A stretch of DNA of 64,000 bases from the NCBI RefSeq assembly GCF_002382885.1, contig NZ_NWVL01000047.1:1-64000 (forward strand), given 5' to 3'. How positions within the stretch are numbered: the first letter of the stretch is position 1; each line of letters opens with the position of its first letter. Source of the stretch: Streptomyces sp. WZ.A104. Lineage in GTDB: Bacteria; Actinomycetota; Actinomycetes; Streptomycetales; Streptomycetaceae. Made by a program: the position numbers and the translations under genes. Shown here in pieces: positions 8,378 through 17,973 of this stretch. The notes under the pieces are model-generated. The model was not told where the DNA came from. It did no database searches and saw only the letters and a program-made list of their open reading frames with translations.

Positions 8378-9805
8378 CTACGAGCGGGCGGCCGCCCAGT
8401 CGGTCTGGACCTCCAGGTCCCGCTTCACCTCGGCCAGCTGCACCGCGACGGCGGAGGGAGCGGTGCCGCCCCTGCCGCTGCGGGAGGCGAGGGCGCCGCG
8501 CACGTTGAGGACGGTGCGGACCTCGGGGGTGAGGTGCTGGGAGATCGTGGCGAACTGCTCGTCGGTGAGCTGGTCGAGCTCGATGCCGTGCTGCTCGCAC
8601 TCCTTCACGCAGGCACCCGCCACCTCGTGCGCCACCCGGAAGGGGACGCCCTGTTTGACCAGCCACTCCGCGATGTCGGTCGCGAGCGAGAAGCCCGCCG
8701 GGGCCAGCTCCTCCATGCGCTCGCGGTTGACGGTGAGGGTGGCCATCATGCCGGTGAAGGCGGGCAGCAGGACCTCCAGCTGGTCGCAGGAGTCGAAGAC
8801 GGGCTCCTTGTCCTCCTGGAGGTCCCGGTTGTACGCGAGCGGGAGCGCCTTGAGCGTGGCGAGCAGGCCGGTCAGATTGCCGATGAGGCGACCGGACTTG
8901 CCCCGGGCCAGCTCGGCGATGTCGGGGTTCTTCTTCTGCGGCATGATCGAGGAGCCGGTGGAGAAGGCGTCGTGCAGGGTGACGAAGGAGAACTCCTTCG
9001 TGTTCCAGATGATGACCTCCTCCGCGATCCGGGAGAGGTTCACACCGATCATCGCGGTGATGAACGCGAACTCCGCGACGAAGTCCCGCGAGGCGGTGCC
9101 GTCGATGGAGTTGGCGACCGAGCCGTGCTCGAAGCCCAGGTCGGCGGCGACCGCCTCGGGGTCGAGCCCGAGCGAGGACCCGGCGAGCGCCCCGGAGCCG
9201 TACGGGGAGACGGCCGTGCGCTCGTCCCACTGGCGCAGCCGCTCGGCGTCCCGGGACAGGGACTGCACATGGGCCAGCACATGGTGGGCGAAGAGCACGG
9301 GCTGGGCGTGCTGGAGGTGGGTGCGGCCCGGCATCGCCACGTCCGGGTGGGCCTCGGCGAGGCCGACCAGCGCGCCCTGAAGCTCGGCGAGCAGGCCGCC
9401 GATGATCCGGGCGTGGTCGCGCAGGTACATCCGGAAGAGGGTGGCGATCTGGTCGTTGCGCGACCGTCCGGCCCGCAGCTTGCCGCCGAGGTCGGGGCCG
9501 AGGCGCTCCAGCAGTCCGCGTTCCAGGGCGGTGTGGACGTCCTCGTCGGCGATGGTTCCGGTGAACGAGCCGTCCGTGACGTCGGCTTCGAGCCGGTCGA
9601 GCCCGGCGAGCATCCGGGTCAGCTCGTCCTCGGTGAGGAGGCCCGCCTTGTTGAGGACGCGCGCGTGGGCGCGGGAGCCGGCGATGTCGTACGGCGCGAG
9701 CCGCCAGTCGAAGTGGACGGAGGCCGACAGCCTGGCCAGGGCCTCGGCCGGTCCGTCGGCGAACCGGGCGCCCCAGAGCCGGACGTCACCGTTGTTGCTG
9801 CTCAC
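8378..9805 (-). CDS. argH: argininosuccinate lyase
   Basis: A 475-residue enzyme that splits argininosuccinate into arginine and fumarate, the last step of arginine synthesis. The fumarase/lyase signature GSSIMPQKKNPD lies at about residues 283-294, and the RAGRSRNDQ block is near residue 110. The start is GTG 9805 with GAGGAG eight bases before it. It follows argG on the same strand after 85 bases and very likely shares its promoter. No terminator-like hairpin is seen between them. Confidence 0.96.
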   Translation of the reverse strand: MSSNNGDVRLWGARFADGPAEALARLSASVHFDWRLAPYDIAGSRAHARVLNKAGLLTEDELTRMLAGLDRLEADVTDGSFTGTIADEDVHTALERGLLERLGPDLGGKLRAGRSRNDQIATLFRMYLRDHARIIGGLLAELQGALVGLAEAHPDVAMPGRTHLQHAQPVLFAHHVLAHVQSLSRDAERLRQWDERTAVSPYGSGALAGSSLGLDPEAVAADLGFEHGSVANSIDGTASRDFVAEFAFITAMIGVNLSRIAEEVIIWNTKEFSFVTLHDAFSTGSSIMPQKKNPDIAELARGKSGRLIGNLTGLLATLKALPLAYNRDLQEDKEPVFDSCDQLEVLLPAFTGMMATLTVNRERMEELAPAGFSLATDIAEWLVKQGVPFRVAHEVAGACVKECEQHGIELDQLTDEQFATISQHLTPEVRTVLNVRGALASRSGRGGTAPSAVAVQLAEVKRDLEVQTDWAAARS

Positions 9806-9890
9806 TGCGTGCTCCTCATGGGCAAGGGTGCGAATATGCGGCCTCCTCCACGCCGCGCAGGGGCAGGGAGGCGGCTGTACGGCGAAGAGG

Positions 9891-11084
9891 TCAGGCGAGG
9901 TCGCGCTTGGCCGCGATCTTCGAGGAGAGGCCGAAGATCTCGATGAAGCCCTGCGCCTTTGACTGGTCGAAGGTGTCGCCCGAGTCGTAGGTGGCGAGGT
10001 TGAAGTCGTACAGCGACTCCTCGGACTTCCGGCCGGTGACGACGGCCCGGCCCGCGTGCAGGGTCATCCGGATGTCGCCGGTGACGTGCTGGTTGGCCTC
10101 GTCGATGAAGCCGTCCAGCGCGCGCTTGAGCGGCGAGAACCACAGGCCGTCGTAGACCAGCTCGCCCCAGCGCTGCTCGACCTGCCGCTTGTAGCGGGCC
10201 AGCTCGCGTTCGACGGTGACGTTCTCCAGCTCCTGGTGGGCGGTGATCAGCGCGATCGCGCCGGGGGCCTCGTACACCTCACGGGACTTGATGCCCACGA
10301 GCCGGTCCTCGACCATGTCGATCCGGCCGATGCCCTGGGCCCCGGCCCGCTCGTTGAGCTGCTGGATCGCCTGGAGGACGGTGACGGGACGGCCGTCGAT
10401 GGCGACGGGCACGCCCTCCTTGAAGGAGATGACGACCTCGTCGGCCTCGCGCGGGGTGGCGGGGTCGGCGGTGTACTCGTAGATGTCCTCGATCGGGGCG
10501 TTCCAGATGTCCTCCAGGAAGCCCGTCTCGACGGCGCGCCCGAAGACGTTCTGGTCGATGGAGTACGGGGACTTCTTGGTGGTCGCGATCGGGAGGTTCT
10601 TCTCCTCGCAGAAGGCGATCGCCTTGTCCCGGGTCATCGCGTAGTCGCGGACCGGGGCGATGCACGTCAGGTCGGGGCCGAGCGCGGAGATACCGGCCTC
10701 GAAGCGGACCTGGTCGTTTCCCTTGCCGGTGCAGCCGTGGGCGACGATCTGGGCGTCGTGCTTCTTGGCGGCGGCGACGAGGTGCTTGACGATCGTCGGC
10801 CGGGAGAGGGCCGAGACCAGCGGGTAGCGGTCCATGTAGAGGGCGTTGGCCTTGATCGCCGGGAGGCAGAACTCCTCGGCGAACTCGTCCTTGGCGTCCG
10901 CGACCTCGGCCTCGACCGCACCGCAGGCGAGCGCGCGCTTGCGGATGACGTCCAGGTCCTCGCCGCCCTGTCCGACGTCCACGGCGACGGCGATGACCTC
11001 GGCGCCCGTCTCCTCGGCGATCCAGCCGATGGCGACGGAGGTGTCCAGGCCGCCCGAGTAGGCGAGTACGACGCGCTCGGTCAC
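9891..11084 (-). CDS. argG: argininosuccinate synthase
   Basis: A 397-residue ATP-dependent enzyme joining citrulline and aspartate. The N-terminal pyrophosphatase loop AYSGGLDTS is at residues 8-16, and GCTGKGNDQ is near residue 120. Start GTG 11084 has AGGAGA upstream. The promoter at 11121-11149 overlaps an ARG-box-like operator, so ArgR repression with arginine is expected. argH follows as the second gene of the transcript. Confidence 0.97.
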   Translation of the reverse strand: MTERVVLAYSGGLDTSVAIGWIAEETGAEVIAVAVDVGQGGEDLDVIRKRALACGAVEAEVADAKDEFAEEFCLPAIKANALYMDRYPLVSALSRPTIVKHLVAAAKKHDAQIVAHGCTGKGNDQVRFEAGISALGPDLTCIAPVRDYAMTRDKAIAFCEEKNLPIATTKKSPYSIDQNVFGRAVETGFLEDIWNAPIEDIYEYTADPATPREADEVVISFKEGVPVAIDGRPVTVLQAIQQLNERAGAQGIGRIDMVEDRLVGIKSREVYEAPGAIALITAHQELENVTVERELARYKRQVEQRWGELVYDGLWFSPLKRALDGFIDEANQHVTGDIRMTLHAGRAVVTGRKSEESLYDFNLATYDSGDTFDQSKAQGFIEIFGLSSKIAAKRDLA

Positions 11085-11100
11085 GGGTTTCTCCTAACGG

Positions 11101-11149
11101 TGCATTCACTGGTAGGCATAACTATGCAGACCTCCGTATGACTTGTCAA
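11101..11149 (-). promoter_or_regulatory. argG promoter overlapped by ARG boxes
   Basis: On the minus strand TTGACA (11144-11149) and CATAGT (11121-11126) are 17 bases apart. The -10 lies inside an ARG-box-like palindrome (TGCATAGTTATGCC at 11115-11128), with a second half-similar site at 11101-11110. Repression by promoter occlusion is expected. Confidence 0.75.
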
Positions 11150-11232
11150 AGCTCCAGGTCAGGGCGGTGGAAATGGCGGTGCTCCTGGGCCGGTCGGCAT
11201 CCAGCATCGGCAGCTGACGATGGGAGGCCCAC

Positions 11233-12153
11233 GTGAACAGCAGCGAGGAGAAGGCCCGGGAGGCCGTGGTGCGGCTGCCCGGGGGCGAGCTGCTTCCGCT
11301 CGCGGAGCTGATCCTGCTGCTGTCCCGGCGCACTCAGGGCGGATACGCCCGCGCGCTGCTGGAGCGCGCGCTTCGAAAGGGCCCGGCGGCGGATGTCGTG
11401 GCACTGATGTCGCACCGGGACCGGACCACGTACCGGCTGGCGTACCGGATCGCGGTGGAGCGCGGGCTGCTGACTGCGGTGGAGCTGGCCGCCACGGCCG
11501 CGACCTGCGGTGACGTCACGCTCCAGGACCTCTGCGCGGAGGCCGCCGTCGCCACCTTGGCCGGGTCCGCGGACGCGAGCGGGGCGGAGTCCGGGGCCGC
11601 CGCGCTGGACCGGCTGCTGACAGCCCGCGCCGCCCGGGTGCGCGCTGCCGGAGTGACCGCGTTGCGGCGGGCGGGGCGGCCCGGCGAGGCGCGGCCGTTC
11701 CTGGCCGACCGCTCCTGCGTCGTGCGGGCCTGCGCGCGTTACGTCCTGCGGCAGGGCGGCATCGACCCACTCCCCCTGTACCGGGCCCTGTGCGCCGAGC
11801 CCGCCGCGCATCCGGGAGCGGCGGCGGGTCTGGGCGAGTGCGGGAACCGCGCGGCGGACGCCGGGACGCTGTGGGATCTGGTGGAGCACCCGCTGCCCGC
11901 CGTGCGCCTGCACGCGATCACCGGGCTGCGCGCGCTGGACGAAGTGGTCCGGGAGCGGCTGACGCCGTCGCTGGACGACCCGAGCCCGGCCGTGGTGCGG
12001 GCGGCGACCCGGGCCCTGCTGCCGGAGGCCGCCGGGATTCCGGAGGCCCTGCTGCGCGAACGCACCGCGCCCGAGCGGCCGCGCGCGGTGCGGGTGGCGG
12101 CGCAGCGGCTGCTGCGGGCGGCGGGGCGGCACCACGAGATCGGGCGGAGTTGA
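11233..12153 (+). CDS. HEAT-repeat-like protein of unknown function
   Basis: A 306-residue, Ala/Leu/Arg-rich, all-helical protein. Repeating units such as RAAGVTALRRAGRP, PAVRLHAITGLRAL and PAVVRAATRALLP mark about six HEAT-like repeats, suggesting a protein-binding solenoid. There is no signal peptide or membrane segment. GTG 11233 has GGGAGG at good spacing. It is transcribed away from argG and sits between the argGH and argCJBDR groups, with no sign of an arginine role. I cannot name a partner. Confidence 0.6.
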   Translation: MNSSEEKAREAVVRLPGGELLPLAELILLLSRRTQGGYARALLERALRKGPAADVVALMSHRDRTTYRLAYRIAVERGLLTAVELAATAATCGDVTLQDLCAEAAVATLAGSADASGAESGAAALDRLLTARAARVRAAGVTALRRAGRPGEARPFLADRSCVVRACARYVLRQGGIDPLPLYRALCAEPAAHPGAAAGLGECGNRAADAGTLWDLVEHPLPAVRLHAITGLRALDEVVRERLTPSLDDPSPAVVRAATRALLPEAAGIPEALLRERTAPERPRAVRVAAQRLLRAAGRHHEIGRS

Positions 12154-12316
12154 TAATCGGCCCATGGGACAAACGTACGAGCGTATTGACGGACTGTAGC
12201 GGTTGCCCATCCCGCTGCCGCCCCTGACGACGGGGCATCCCTGCCGGAGTGAGCCGCTGGGCCGTACGGAGCAGGTCCGGTGGGCCGTCGCCCCCGGCCG
12301 CCGTACGGTCCGGAGC

Positions 12317-13024
12317 ATGCGCCGACCTCTGCTGACCTTCGCCGTGCTCCTCACCCTGGCCACCGGCTCCCTCGGGGCCGCCCCCGCCGGCACGCCGCCT
12401 CCCCTGCCGTACCGGATGGCGGACACGGGGGGCGGCTCCCAGCTCATCACCGCCGAGGCCCCGGACACGGGGTCCACGACGGGCACGGTGACCTGGTGGG
12501 AGCGGCGCGGCGGCAGATGGACGAAGGCCGGTTCCGCGCCCGCGCGGTTCGGGGCGAACGGGCTGGCCGAGGGGTCGGCCCGTGAGCAGGGCACCAGCAC
12601 CACGCCGACCGGCCTGTACGACCTGCCGTACGCCTTCGGCATCGAGGAGGCCCCGGCGGGCACGACGTACCCGTACCGGAAGGTGACCGAGGACTCCTGG
12701 TGGTGCCAGGACAACGCCTCGCGCGCGTACAACCGGTGGGTGGAGCCGCGCCCCGCCGACTGCCGGGCGGACGAGGCCGAGCACCTGGTCACCTACGGCA
12801 CGCAGTACGCCCGGGCGCTGGTCATCGGCTTCAACTACGACGGGCCCGTACGCGGCCGGGGCGCCGGAATCTTCCTGCATGTGAACGGGCGCGGGGCGAC
12901 GGCCGGATGCGTCTCGGTCCCCGCGGAGGCGATGGCCCGGATCCTGGCCTGGGCCGAGCCGGAGCGGCGCCCGCACATCGCGGTCGGGACCTCATCGGGC
13001 CCGACCGCGATCACGCGCTACTGA
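12317..13024 (+). CDS. exported L,D-transpeptidase-like (YkuD-type) protein
   Basis: A 235-residue protein. The start ATG 12317 begins a signal peptide (RRPLLTFAVLLTLATGSLGAA), so it acts outside the cell. The C-terminal half carries GIFLHVNGRG and then ATAGCVSV, the spaced His...Ser/Thr-x-Gly-Cys arrangement of the YkuD catalytic site, in which the Cys would attack peptidoglycan stem peptides. Length is short for a full L,D-transpeptidase, and no LysM or other binding domain is visible, so a related hydrolase or amidase role is possible. GGAG is only one base from the start, so translation may be leaderless or weak. Confidence 0.65.
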   Translation: MRRPLLTFAVLLTLATGSLGAAPAGTPPPLPYRMADTGGGSQLITAEAPDTGSTTGTVTWWERRGGRWTKAGSAPARFGANGLAEGSAREQGTSTTPTGLYDLPYAFGIEEAPAGTTYPYRKVTEDSWWCQDNASRAYNRWVEPRPADCRADEAEHLVTYGTQYARALVIGFNYDGPVRGRGAGIFLHVNGRGATAGCVSVPAEAMARILAWAEPERRPHIAVGTSSGPTAITRY

Positions 13025-13059
13025 ACGGGACCGCGCAGCGGTCGTTCCGACGGAACAGC

Positions 13060-13596
13060 TCAGCGGTCGTTCTGAGCGAGCCTCAGCAGATGGTCGGCGA
13101 GCGCCTGGCCGCCGTTCGGGTCGCGGCTGATGAGCATCAGCGTGTCGTCACCCGCGATGGTGCCGAGGATGTCGTGCAGCTCGGCCTGGTCGATCGCCGA
13201 GGCGAGGAACTGGGCCGCGCCCGGCGGCGTACGGAGCACCACGAGATTGGCCGACGCCTCGGCCGAGATGAGCAGTTCGGCCGAGAGTCTGCGCATCCGC
13301 TCCTCCTTGGCCGAGCCGCCCAACGGGGCCTGCGGGGTGCGGAATCCGCCCTCGCTGGGCACCGCGTAGATCAGCTCGCCGCCGGTGTTGCGGATCTTCA
13401 CCGCGCCCAGCTCGTCGAGGTCGCGGGAGAGCGTCGCCTGAGTGACGCTCAGCCCGTCGTCGGCGAGCAGCTTGGCCAGCTGGCTCTGCGAGCGGACCGG
13501 CTGCCGGTTCAGGATGTCCACGATCCGGCGGTGGCGGGCGGTGCGGGTCTGCGGCACGGACGGTCCGCCGTGCTCGGTTTCCTGCGCCTCGGTCAT
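13060..13596 (-). CDS. argR: arginine repressor
   Basis: A 178-residue regulator. The N-terminal winged helix contains SQSQLAKLLADDGLSVTQAT at about residues 35-54, and the C-terminal arginine-binding hexamerisation domain has the GTIAGDDTLML block. ArgR binds ARG boxes with arginine as corepressor and would act at the argG and argC promoters. I place the start at ATG 13596, matching ArgR N-termini. It lies 25 bases after argD and is the last gene of the argCJBDR run. Confidence 0.95.
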   Translation of the reverse strand: MTEAQETEHGGPSVPQTRTARHRRIVDILNRQPVRSQSQLAKLLADDGLSVTQATLSRDLDELGAVKIRNTGGELIYAVPSEGGFRTPQAPLGGSAKEERMRRLSAELLISAEASANLVVLRTPPGAAQFLASAIDQAELHDILGTIAGDDTLMLISRDPNGGQALADHLLRLAQNDR

Positions 13597-13621
13597 CGTC
13601 GTCGCCTCATTCTCCGGAGGG

Positions 13622-14827
13622 TCATGCTCCGGATCGTCCGTCCCCGTGTGCCGCGTCGAGAGCGCTCGGCAGGATCTCCAGGAACGCGTCCACCTCCGCG
13701 TCACCGATGATCAGCGGCGGCATGAGCCGTACGACATCGGGGGCGGGCGCGTTCACCAGGAGGCCGGCTCCCTGGGCCGCCTGCTGCACCTGCGGTGCGA
13801 GGGGTCCGGTGAGCACGATACCCAGCAGCAGGCCGCTGCCGCGGACATGGGATACGAGCGGGTGGCCCAGCGCCTCGACTCCGTCGCGGATCTTCTCGCC
13901 GAGCCGCTTGACGTCGTCGAGCACGCCGTCGGCCGCGAGGGTGTCCAGGACCGCCAGTCCGGCGGCGCAGGCGACCGGGTTCCCGCCGAACGTCGTGCCG
14001 TGGTGACCCGGCTTCAGCAGGTCCGCCGCCGGTCCGAACGCGACGGTCGCACCGATCGGCAGACCGCCGCCGAGCCCCTTGGCGAGGGTGACGAGGTCGG
14101 GCTCGACGCCCTGGTGGGCCTGGTGCTCGAACCACTGGCCGCAGCGCCCGATCCCGGTCTGCACCTCGTCCAGGACCAGCAGGGTCCCGGTCGCTCGGGT
14201 GATCTCCCGGGCGGCTTCCAGATAGCCCTTGGGCGGCACGACGACACCGTTCTCGCCCTGGATCGGCTCGATGATGACGAGGGCGGTGTCGGTGGTCACC
14301 GCCGCCCGCAGGGCGTCCACGTCCCCATACGGGACATGGGTGACGTCACCGGGGAGCGGGCGGAACGGCTCCTGCTTCCCCGGCTGTCCGGTGAGGGCGA
14401 GCGCACCCATCGTCCGGCCGTGGAAGCCACCGTCGGTGGCGACCATGTGGGTGCGCCCGGTGAGCCGGCCGATCTTGAAGGCGGCCTCGTTGGCCTCCGC
14501 GCCGGAGTTGGCGAAGAAGACCCGGCCCTCGCGGCCGAACAGCTGGAGCAGCCGCTCGGCGAGCGCGACGGGCGGCTCGGCGATGAACAGGTTCGATACG
14601 TGGCCGAGGGAGGCCACCTGGGTGGAGACGGCCTCGACGACGGCGGGATGGGCGTGGCCGAGGGCGTTGACCGCGATCCCGCCGACGAAGTCGAGGTGGC
14701 GGTTGCCGTCCTCGTCCCAGACGTGGGCGCCCTCGCCGCGGACCAGGGGCAGGCGGGGGGTGCCGTAGTTGTCCATCAGCGCGCCCTGCCAGCGCGAGGT
14801 GAGCCCTTCGGCTCCGGTGCCGGTCAT
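13622..14827 (-). CDS. argD: acetylornithine aminotransferase
   Basis: A 401-residue PLP enzyme of the class III aminotransferases that makes N-acetylornithine. The PLP lysine is in LVTLAKGLGGG (Lys about 250), preceded by LVLDEVQTGIGRCG; NSGAEANEAA is the phosphate-binding block. ATG 14827 overlaps the argB stop by four bases (ATGA), so coupling is tight. The much longer frame extension upstream is a shadow of argB. Confidence 0.97.
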   Translation of the reverse strand: MTGTGAEGLTSRWQGALMDNYGTPRLPLVRGEGAHVWDEDGNRHLDFVGGIAVNALGHAHPAVVEAVSTQVASLGHVSNLFIAEPPVALAERLLQLFGREGRVFFANSGAEANEAAFKIGRLTGRTHMVATDGGFHGRTMGALALTGQPGKQEPFRPLPGDVTHVPYGDVDALRAAVTTDTALVIIEPIQGENGVVVPPKGYLEAAREITRATGTLLVLDEVQTGIGRCGQWFEHQAHQGVEPDLVTLAKGLGGGLPIGATVAFGPAADLLKPGHHGTTFGGNPVACAAGLAVLDTLAADGVLDDVKRLGEKIRDGVEALGHPLVSHVRGSGLLLGIVLTGPLAPQVQQAAQGAGLLVNAPAPDVVRLMPPLIIGDAEVDAFLEILPSALDAAHGDGRSGA

Positions 14828-15777
14828 GATTCCCCCTGCTGCTGGTGTGCGTCGGTTGTCCGTACGCCGGCTGCCTGTGTGTCGGTGGAGGCGTCCGGCA
14901 CGACCATGGTGCCGATGCCCTCGTCGGTGAAGATCTCCAGCAGGATCGAGTGCTGGACCCGGCCGTCGATGACGCGGGCGGTCTCGACGCCCTTGCGCAC
15001 GGCGTGCAGACAGCCCTGCATCTTGGGGACCATGCCGCTGGACAGCTCGGGCAGCAACTTCTCCAGCTGGCTGGCGGTGAGCCGGCTGATCACGTCGTCG
15101 CTGTTGGGCCAGTCCTCGTAGAGCCCTTCGACGTCCGTGAGGACCATCAGCGTCTCGGCGCCCAGGGCGGCGGCGAGCGCGGCGGCCGCGGTGTCGGCGT
15201 TGACGTTGTAGACGTGGTGGTCGTCGGCGGAGCGGGCGATGGAGGAGACGACCGGGATGCGGCCGTCGTCCAGCAGCGCCTGGATGGCCCCGGTGTCGAT
15301 GGCGGTGATCTCGCCGACCCGGCCGATGTCGACGGATTCGCCGTCGATGGTGGGCCGGTGCTGGGTGGCGGTGATGGTGTGGGCGTCCTCGCCGGTCATG
15401 CCGACGGCGAGCGGGCCGTGCTGGTTGAGGAGACCGACCAGCTCGCGCTGGACCTGTCCGGCGAGCACCATCCGTACGACGTCCATCGCCTCGGGGGTGG
15501 TGACCCGCAGCCCGGCCTTGAACTCGCTGACCAGGCCCTGTTTGTCGAGCTGAGCGCTGATCTGGGGGCCGCCGCCGTGCACGACGACGGGCTTGAGGCC
15601 GGCGTGGCGCAGGAAGACGACGTCCTGGGCGAAGGCGGCCTTCAGCTCCTCGTCGATCATGGCGTTGCCGCCGAACTTGATGACGACGGTCTTGCCGTTG
15701 TGCCGGGTCAGCCAGGGCAGCGCCTCGATGAGGATCTGCGCCTTCGGGAGTGCGGTGTGCTTCCGCGCGGCGCTCAT
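14824..15777 (-). CDS. argB: acetylglutamate kinase
   Basis: A 317-residue amino acid kinase that phosphorylates N-acetylglutamate, usually the arginine-inhibited step. Visible signatures are VVIKFGGNAM near residue 31, VVVHGGGPQIS near 65, and NVNADTAAAALA near 213. ATG 15777 overlaps the argJ stop (ATGA) and its own stop overlaps argD. The N-terminal extension ahead of the kinase core is of the kind seen in arginine-sensitive enzymes, but inhibition is an inference. Confidence 0.97.
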   Translation of the reverse strand: MSAARKHTALPKAQILIEALPWLTRHNGKTVVIKFGGNAMIDEELKAAFAQDVVFLRHAGLKPVVVHGGGPQISAQLDKQGLVSEFKAGLRVTTPEAMDVVRMVLAGQVQRELVGLLNQHGPLAVGMTGEDAHTITATQHRPTIDGESVDIGRVGEITAIDTGAIQALLDDGRIPVVSSIARSADDHHVYNVNADTAAAALAAALGAETLMVLTDVEGLYEDWPNSDDVISRLTASQLEKLLPELSSGMVPKMQGCLHAVRKGVETARVIDGRVQHSILLEIFTDEGIGTMVVPDASTDTQAAGVRTTDAHQQQGES

Positions 15778-16928
15778 GAGCTGTACGCGCTGTTCTCGTG
15801 GACGTAGTCCGCGGTGAGGTCGTTGGCCCAGATGACCGCGGACTCGGTGCCCGCGGCGAGGTCGGCTGTGATCTTGACCTCCCGGTAGCGCATGTCGACG
15901 AGGTCGCGGTCCTCGCCCACCTGGCCGCTCTTGCAGACCCAGACATCGTTGATGGCGACGTTGAGCCGGTCCGGCTCGAAGGCCGCCTTTGTCGTGCCGA
16001 TGGCGGAGAGGACACGGCCCCAGTTGGGGTCCTCGCCGTGGATGGCGCACCTGAGGAGGTTGTTGCGGGCGATGGACCGGCCGACCTCGACGGCGTCGTC
16101 CTCGGTGGCCGCGTTGATCACCTCGATCCGGATGTCCTTGGAGGCGCCCTCGGCGTCCCCGATGAGCTGCCGGGCGAGGTCGGCGCAGACGGCCCGGACG
16201 GCCTCGGCGAACGCGCCCCGCTCCGGCGTGATGCCGCTGGCGCCGGAGGCGAGCAGCAGCACGGTGTCGTTGGTGGACATGCAGCCGTCGGAGTCGACCC
16301 GGTCGAAGGTGGTCCGGGTGGCGTCGCGGAGCGCGGCGTCCAGCACGGGGGCTTCCACATCGGCGTCGGTGGTGAGGACGACGAGCATGGTGGCCAGGCC
16401 CGGGGCGAGCATGCCCGCACCCTTGGCCATACCGCCCACCGTCCAGCCCTCGCCGCCCGCGACGGCCGTCTTGTGCACGGTGTCGGTGGTCTTGATGGCG
16501 ATCGCGGCCTTCTCACCGCCGTGCTCGCTGAGGGCCGCGGCCGCCTGCTCGATGCCGGGAAGCAGCTTGTCCATGGGGAGCAGGATGCCGATGAGCCCGG
16601 TGGAGGCGACGGCGACCTCGCCCGCGCTGTGCCCGTCCAGCACCTCGGCGACCTTCTCGGCGGTGGCGTGGGTGTCCTGGAAGCCCTTGGGCCCCGTACA
16701 GGCGTTGGCGCCGCCGGAGTTGAGGACGACGGCGGTGACCTCGCCGCCCTTGAGGACCTGCTCCGACCAGAGCACGGGGGCGGCCTTGACGCGGTTGGAG
16801 GTGAAGACGCCCGCGGCGGCGCGACGGGGCCCGTGGTTGACCACGAGGGCCAGGTCCGGGTTACCGCTCTCCTTGATCCCCGCGGCGATGCCCGCCGCCG
16901 AGAATCCCTGTGCTGCCGTGACGCTCAC
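15774..16928 (-). CDS. argJ: glutamate N-acetyltransferase / ornithine acetyltransferase
   Basis: A 384-residue enzyme that recycles the acetyl group from acetylornithine to glutamate. The self-cleavage site is in KGAGMLAP..ATMLV, with the nucleophilic Thr at about residue 180; cleavage gives alpha and beta chains. Further motifs are SNRVKAAPV and GEDPNWGR. The start is GTG 16928, overlapping the argC stop (GTGA). An N-acetylglutamate synthase function in addition is possible but cannot be told from sequence. Confidence 0.96.
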   Translation of the reverse strand: MSVTAAQGFSAAGIAAGIKESGNPDLALVVNHGPRRAAAGVFTSNRVKAAPVLWSEQVLKGGEVTAVVLNSGGANACTGPKGFQDTHATAEKVAEVLDGHSAGEVAVASTGLIGILLPMDKLLPGIEQAAAALSEHGGEKAAIAIKTTDTVHKTAVAGGEGWTVGGMAKGAGMLAPGLATMLVVLTTDADVEAPVLDAALRDATRTTFDRVDSDGCMSTNDTVLLLASGASGITPERGAFAEAVRAVCADLARQLIGDAEGASKDIRIEVINAATEDDAVEVGRSIARNNLLRCAIHGEDPNWGRVLSAIGTTKAAFEPDRLNVAINDVWVCKSGQVGEDRDLVDMRYREVKITADLAAGTESAVIWANDLTADYVHENSAYSS

Positions 16929-17953
16929 GGTGCGACTCCGATCGTCGAAAGACCTGTGTCCTCGGGGAGTCCGAGGGCGATGTTCATGCTCTGGAGGGCA
17001 CCGCCCGCGGTGCCCTTGGCGAGGTTGTCGATGGCGGCGACGACGACGATCCGCCCGGCGGCCTCGTCGTACGCGACCTGGACCTGTACGGCGTTGGACC
17101 CGTACACCGAGGCGGTGGCGGGCCACTGCCCCTCGGGCAGGAGGTCCACGAACGGCTCGTCCGCGAACGCCTTCCCGTAGACCGCGCGCAGGCTCCCCGT
17201 GCTCACGCCGGGCTTCGCCTTCGCGCTGCACGTGGCGAGGATGCCGCGCGGCATGGGGGCGAGGGTGGGCGTGAAGGAGACGGTGACCGGCTCACCGGCG
17301 GCGGCGCTGAGGTTCTGGATCATCTCGGGCGTGTGGCGGTGCCCGCCACCGACGCCGTACGGGGTCATGTTCCCCATCACCTCGGAGCCGAGCAGATGCG
17401 GCTTGGCGGCCTTGCCCGCACCCGAGGTGCCGGACGCGGCGACGATCACGGCCTCCGGCTCGGCGATGCCCGCTCCGTACGCCGGGAAGAGCGCGAGGGA
17501 CACGGCGGTCGGGTAGCACCCGGGCACCGCGATCCGCCGCGACCCGGCGAGCGCGTCCCGCCCGCCCGGCAGCTCGGGCAGCCCGTAGGGCCAGGTCCCG
17601 GCGTGCTGGGACCCGTAGAACTTCTCCCAGTCCCCGGCGTCCTTCAGCCGGAAGTCGGCCCCCATGTCCACCACGAGCACCTCGTCCCCGAGCCGCTCGG
17701 CGACGGCGGCGGACTGCCCGTGCGGCAGAGCGAGGAAGACGACGTCGTGCCCGGCGAGGGCCTCGGCGGTGGTGGGCTCCAGCACCCGGTCGGCCAGCGG
17801 CCGCAGATGCGGCTGGAGCGGGCCGAGGGCCTGTCCGGCGTTGGAGTGAGCGGTGAGCGCACCGATCTCGACGTCGGGGTGCGCCAGCAGGAGGCGGAGC
17901 AGCTCACCGCCGGCGTATCCGCTCGCTCCTGCCACTGCTGCACGTACGACCAT
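16925..17953 (-). CDS. argC: N-acetyl-gamma-glutamyl-phosphate reductase
   Basis: A 342-residue NADPH-dependent reductase. The N-terminal Rossmann motif is AGASGYAGGELL, and the catalytic Cys is in AVPGCYPTA (Cys about 146). ATG 17953 has a strong GAGGAGGG. It is the first gene of the argCJBDR transcript, whose promoter (17980-18008) lies within ARG-box-like sequence, so the whole run should be ArgR-repressed. Confidence 0.97.
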   Translation of the reverse strand: MVVRAAVAGASGYAGGELLRLLLAHPDVEIGALTAHSNAGQALGPLQPHLRPLADRVLEPTTAEALAGHDVVFLALPHGQSAAVAERLGDEVLVVDMGADFRLKDAGDWEKFYGSQHAGTWPYGLPELPGGRDALAGSRRIAVPGCYPTAVSLALFPAYGAGIAEPEAVIVAASGTSGAGKAAKPHLLGSEVMGNMTPYGVGGGHRHTPEMIQNLSAAAGEPVTVSFTPTLAPMPRGILATCSAKAKPGVSTGSLRAVYGKAFADEPFVDLLPEGQWPATASVYGSNAVQVQVAYDEAAGRIVVVAAIDNLAKGTAGGALQSMNIALGLPEDTGLSTIGVAP

Positions 17954-17973
17954 CGGTGACCCTCCTCGTTGAT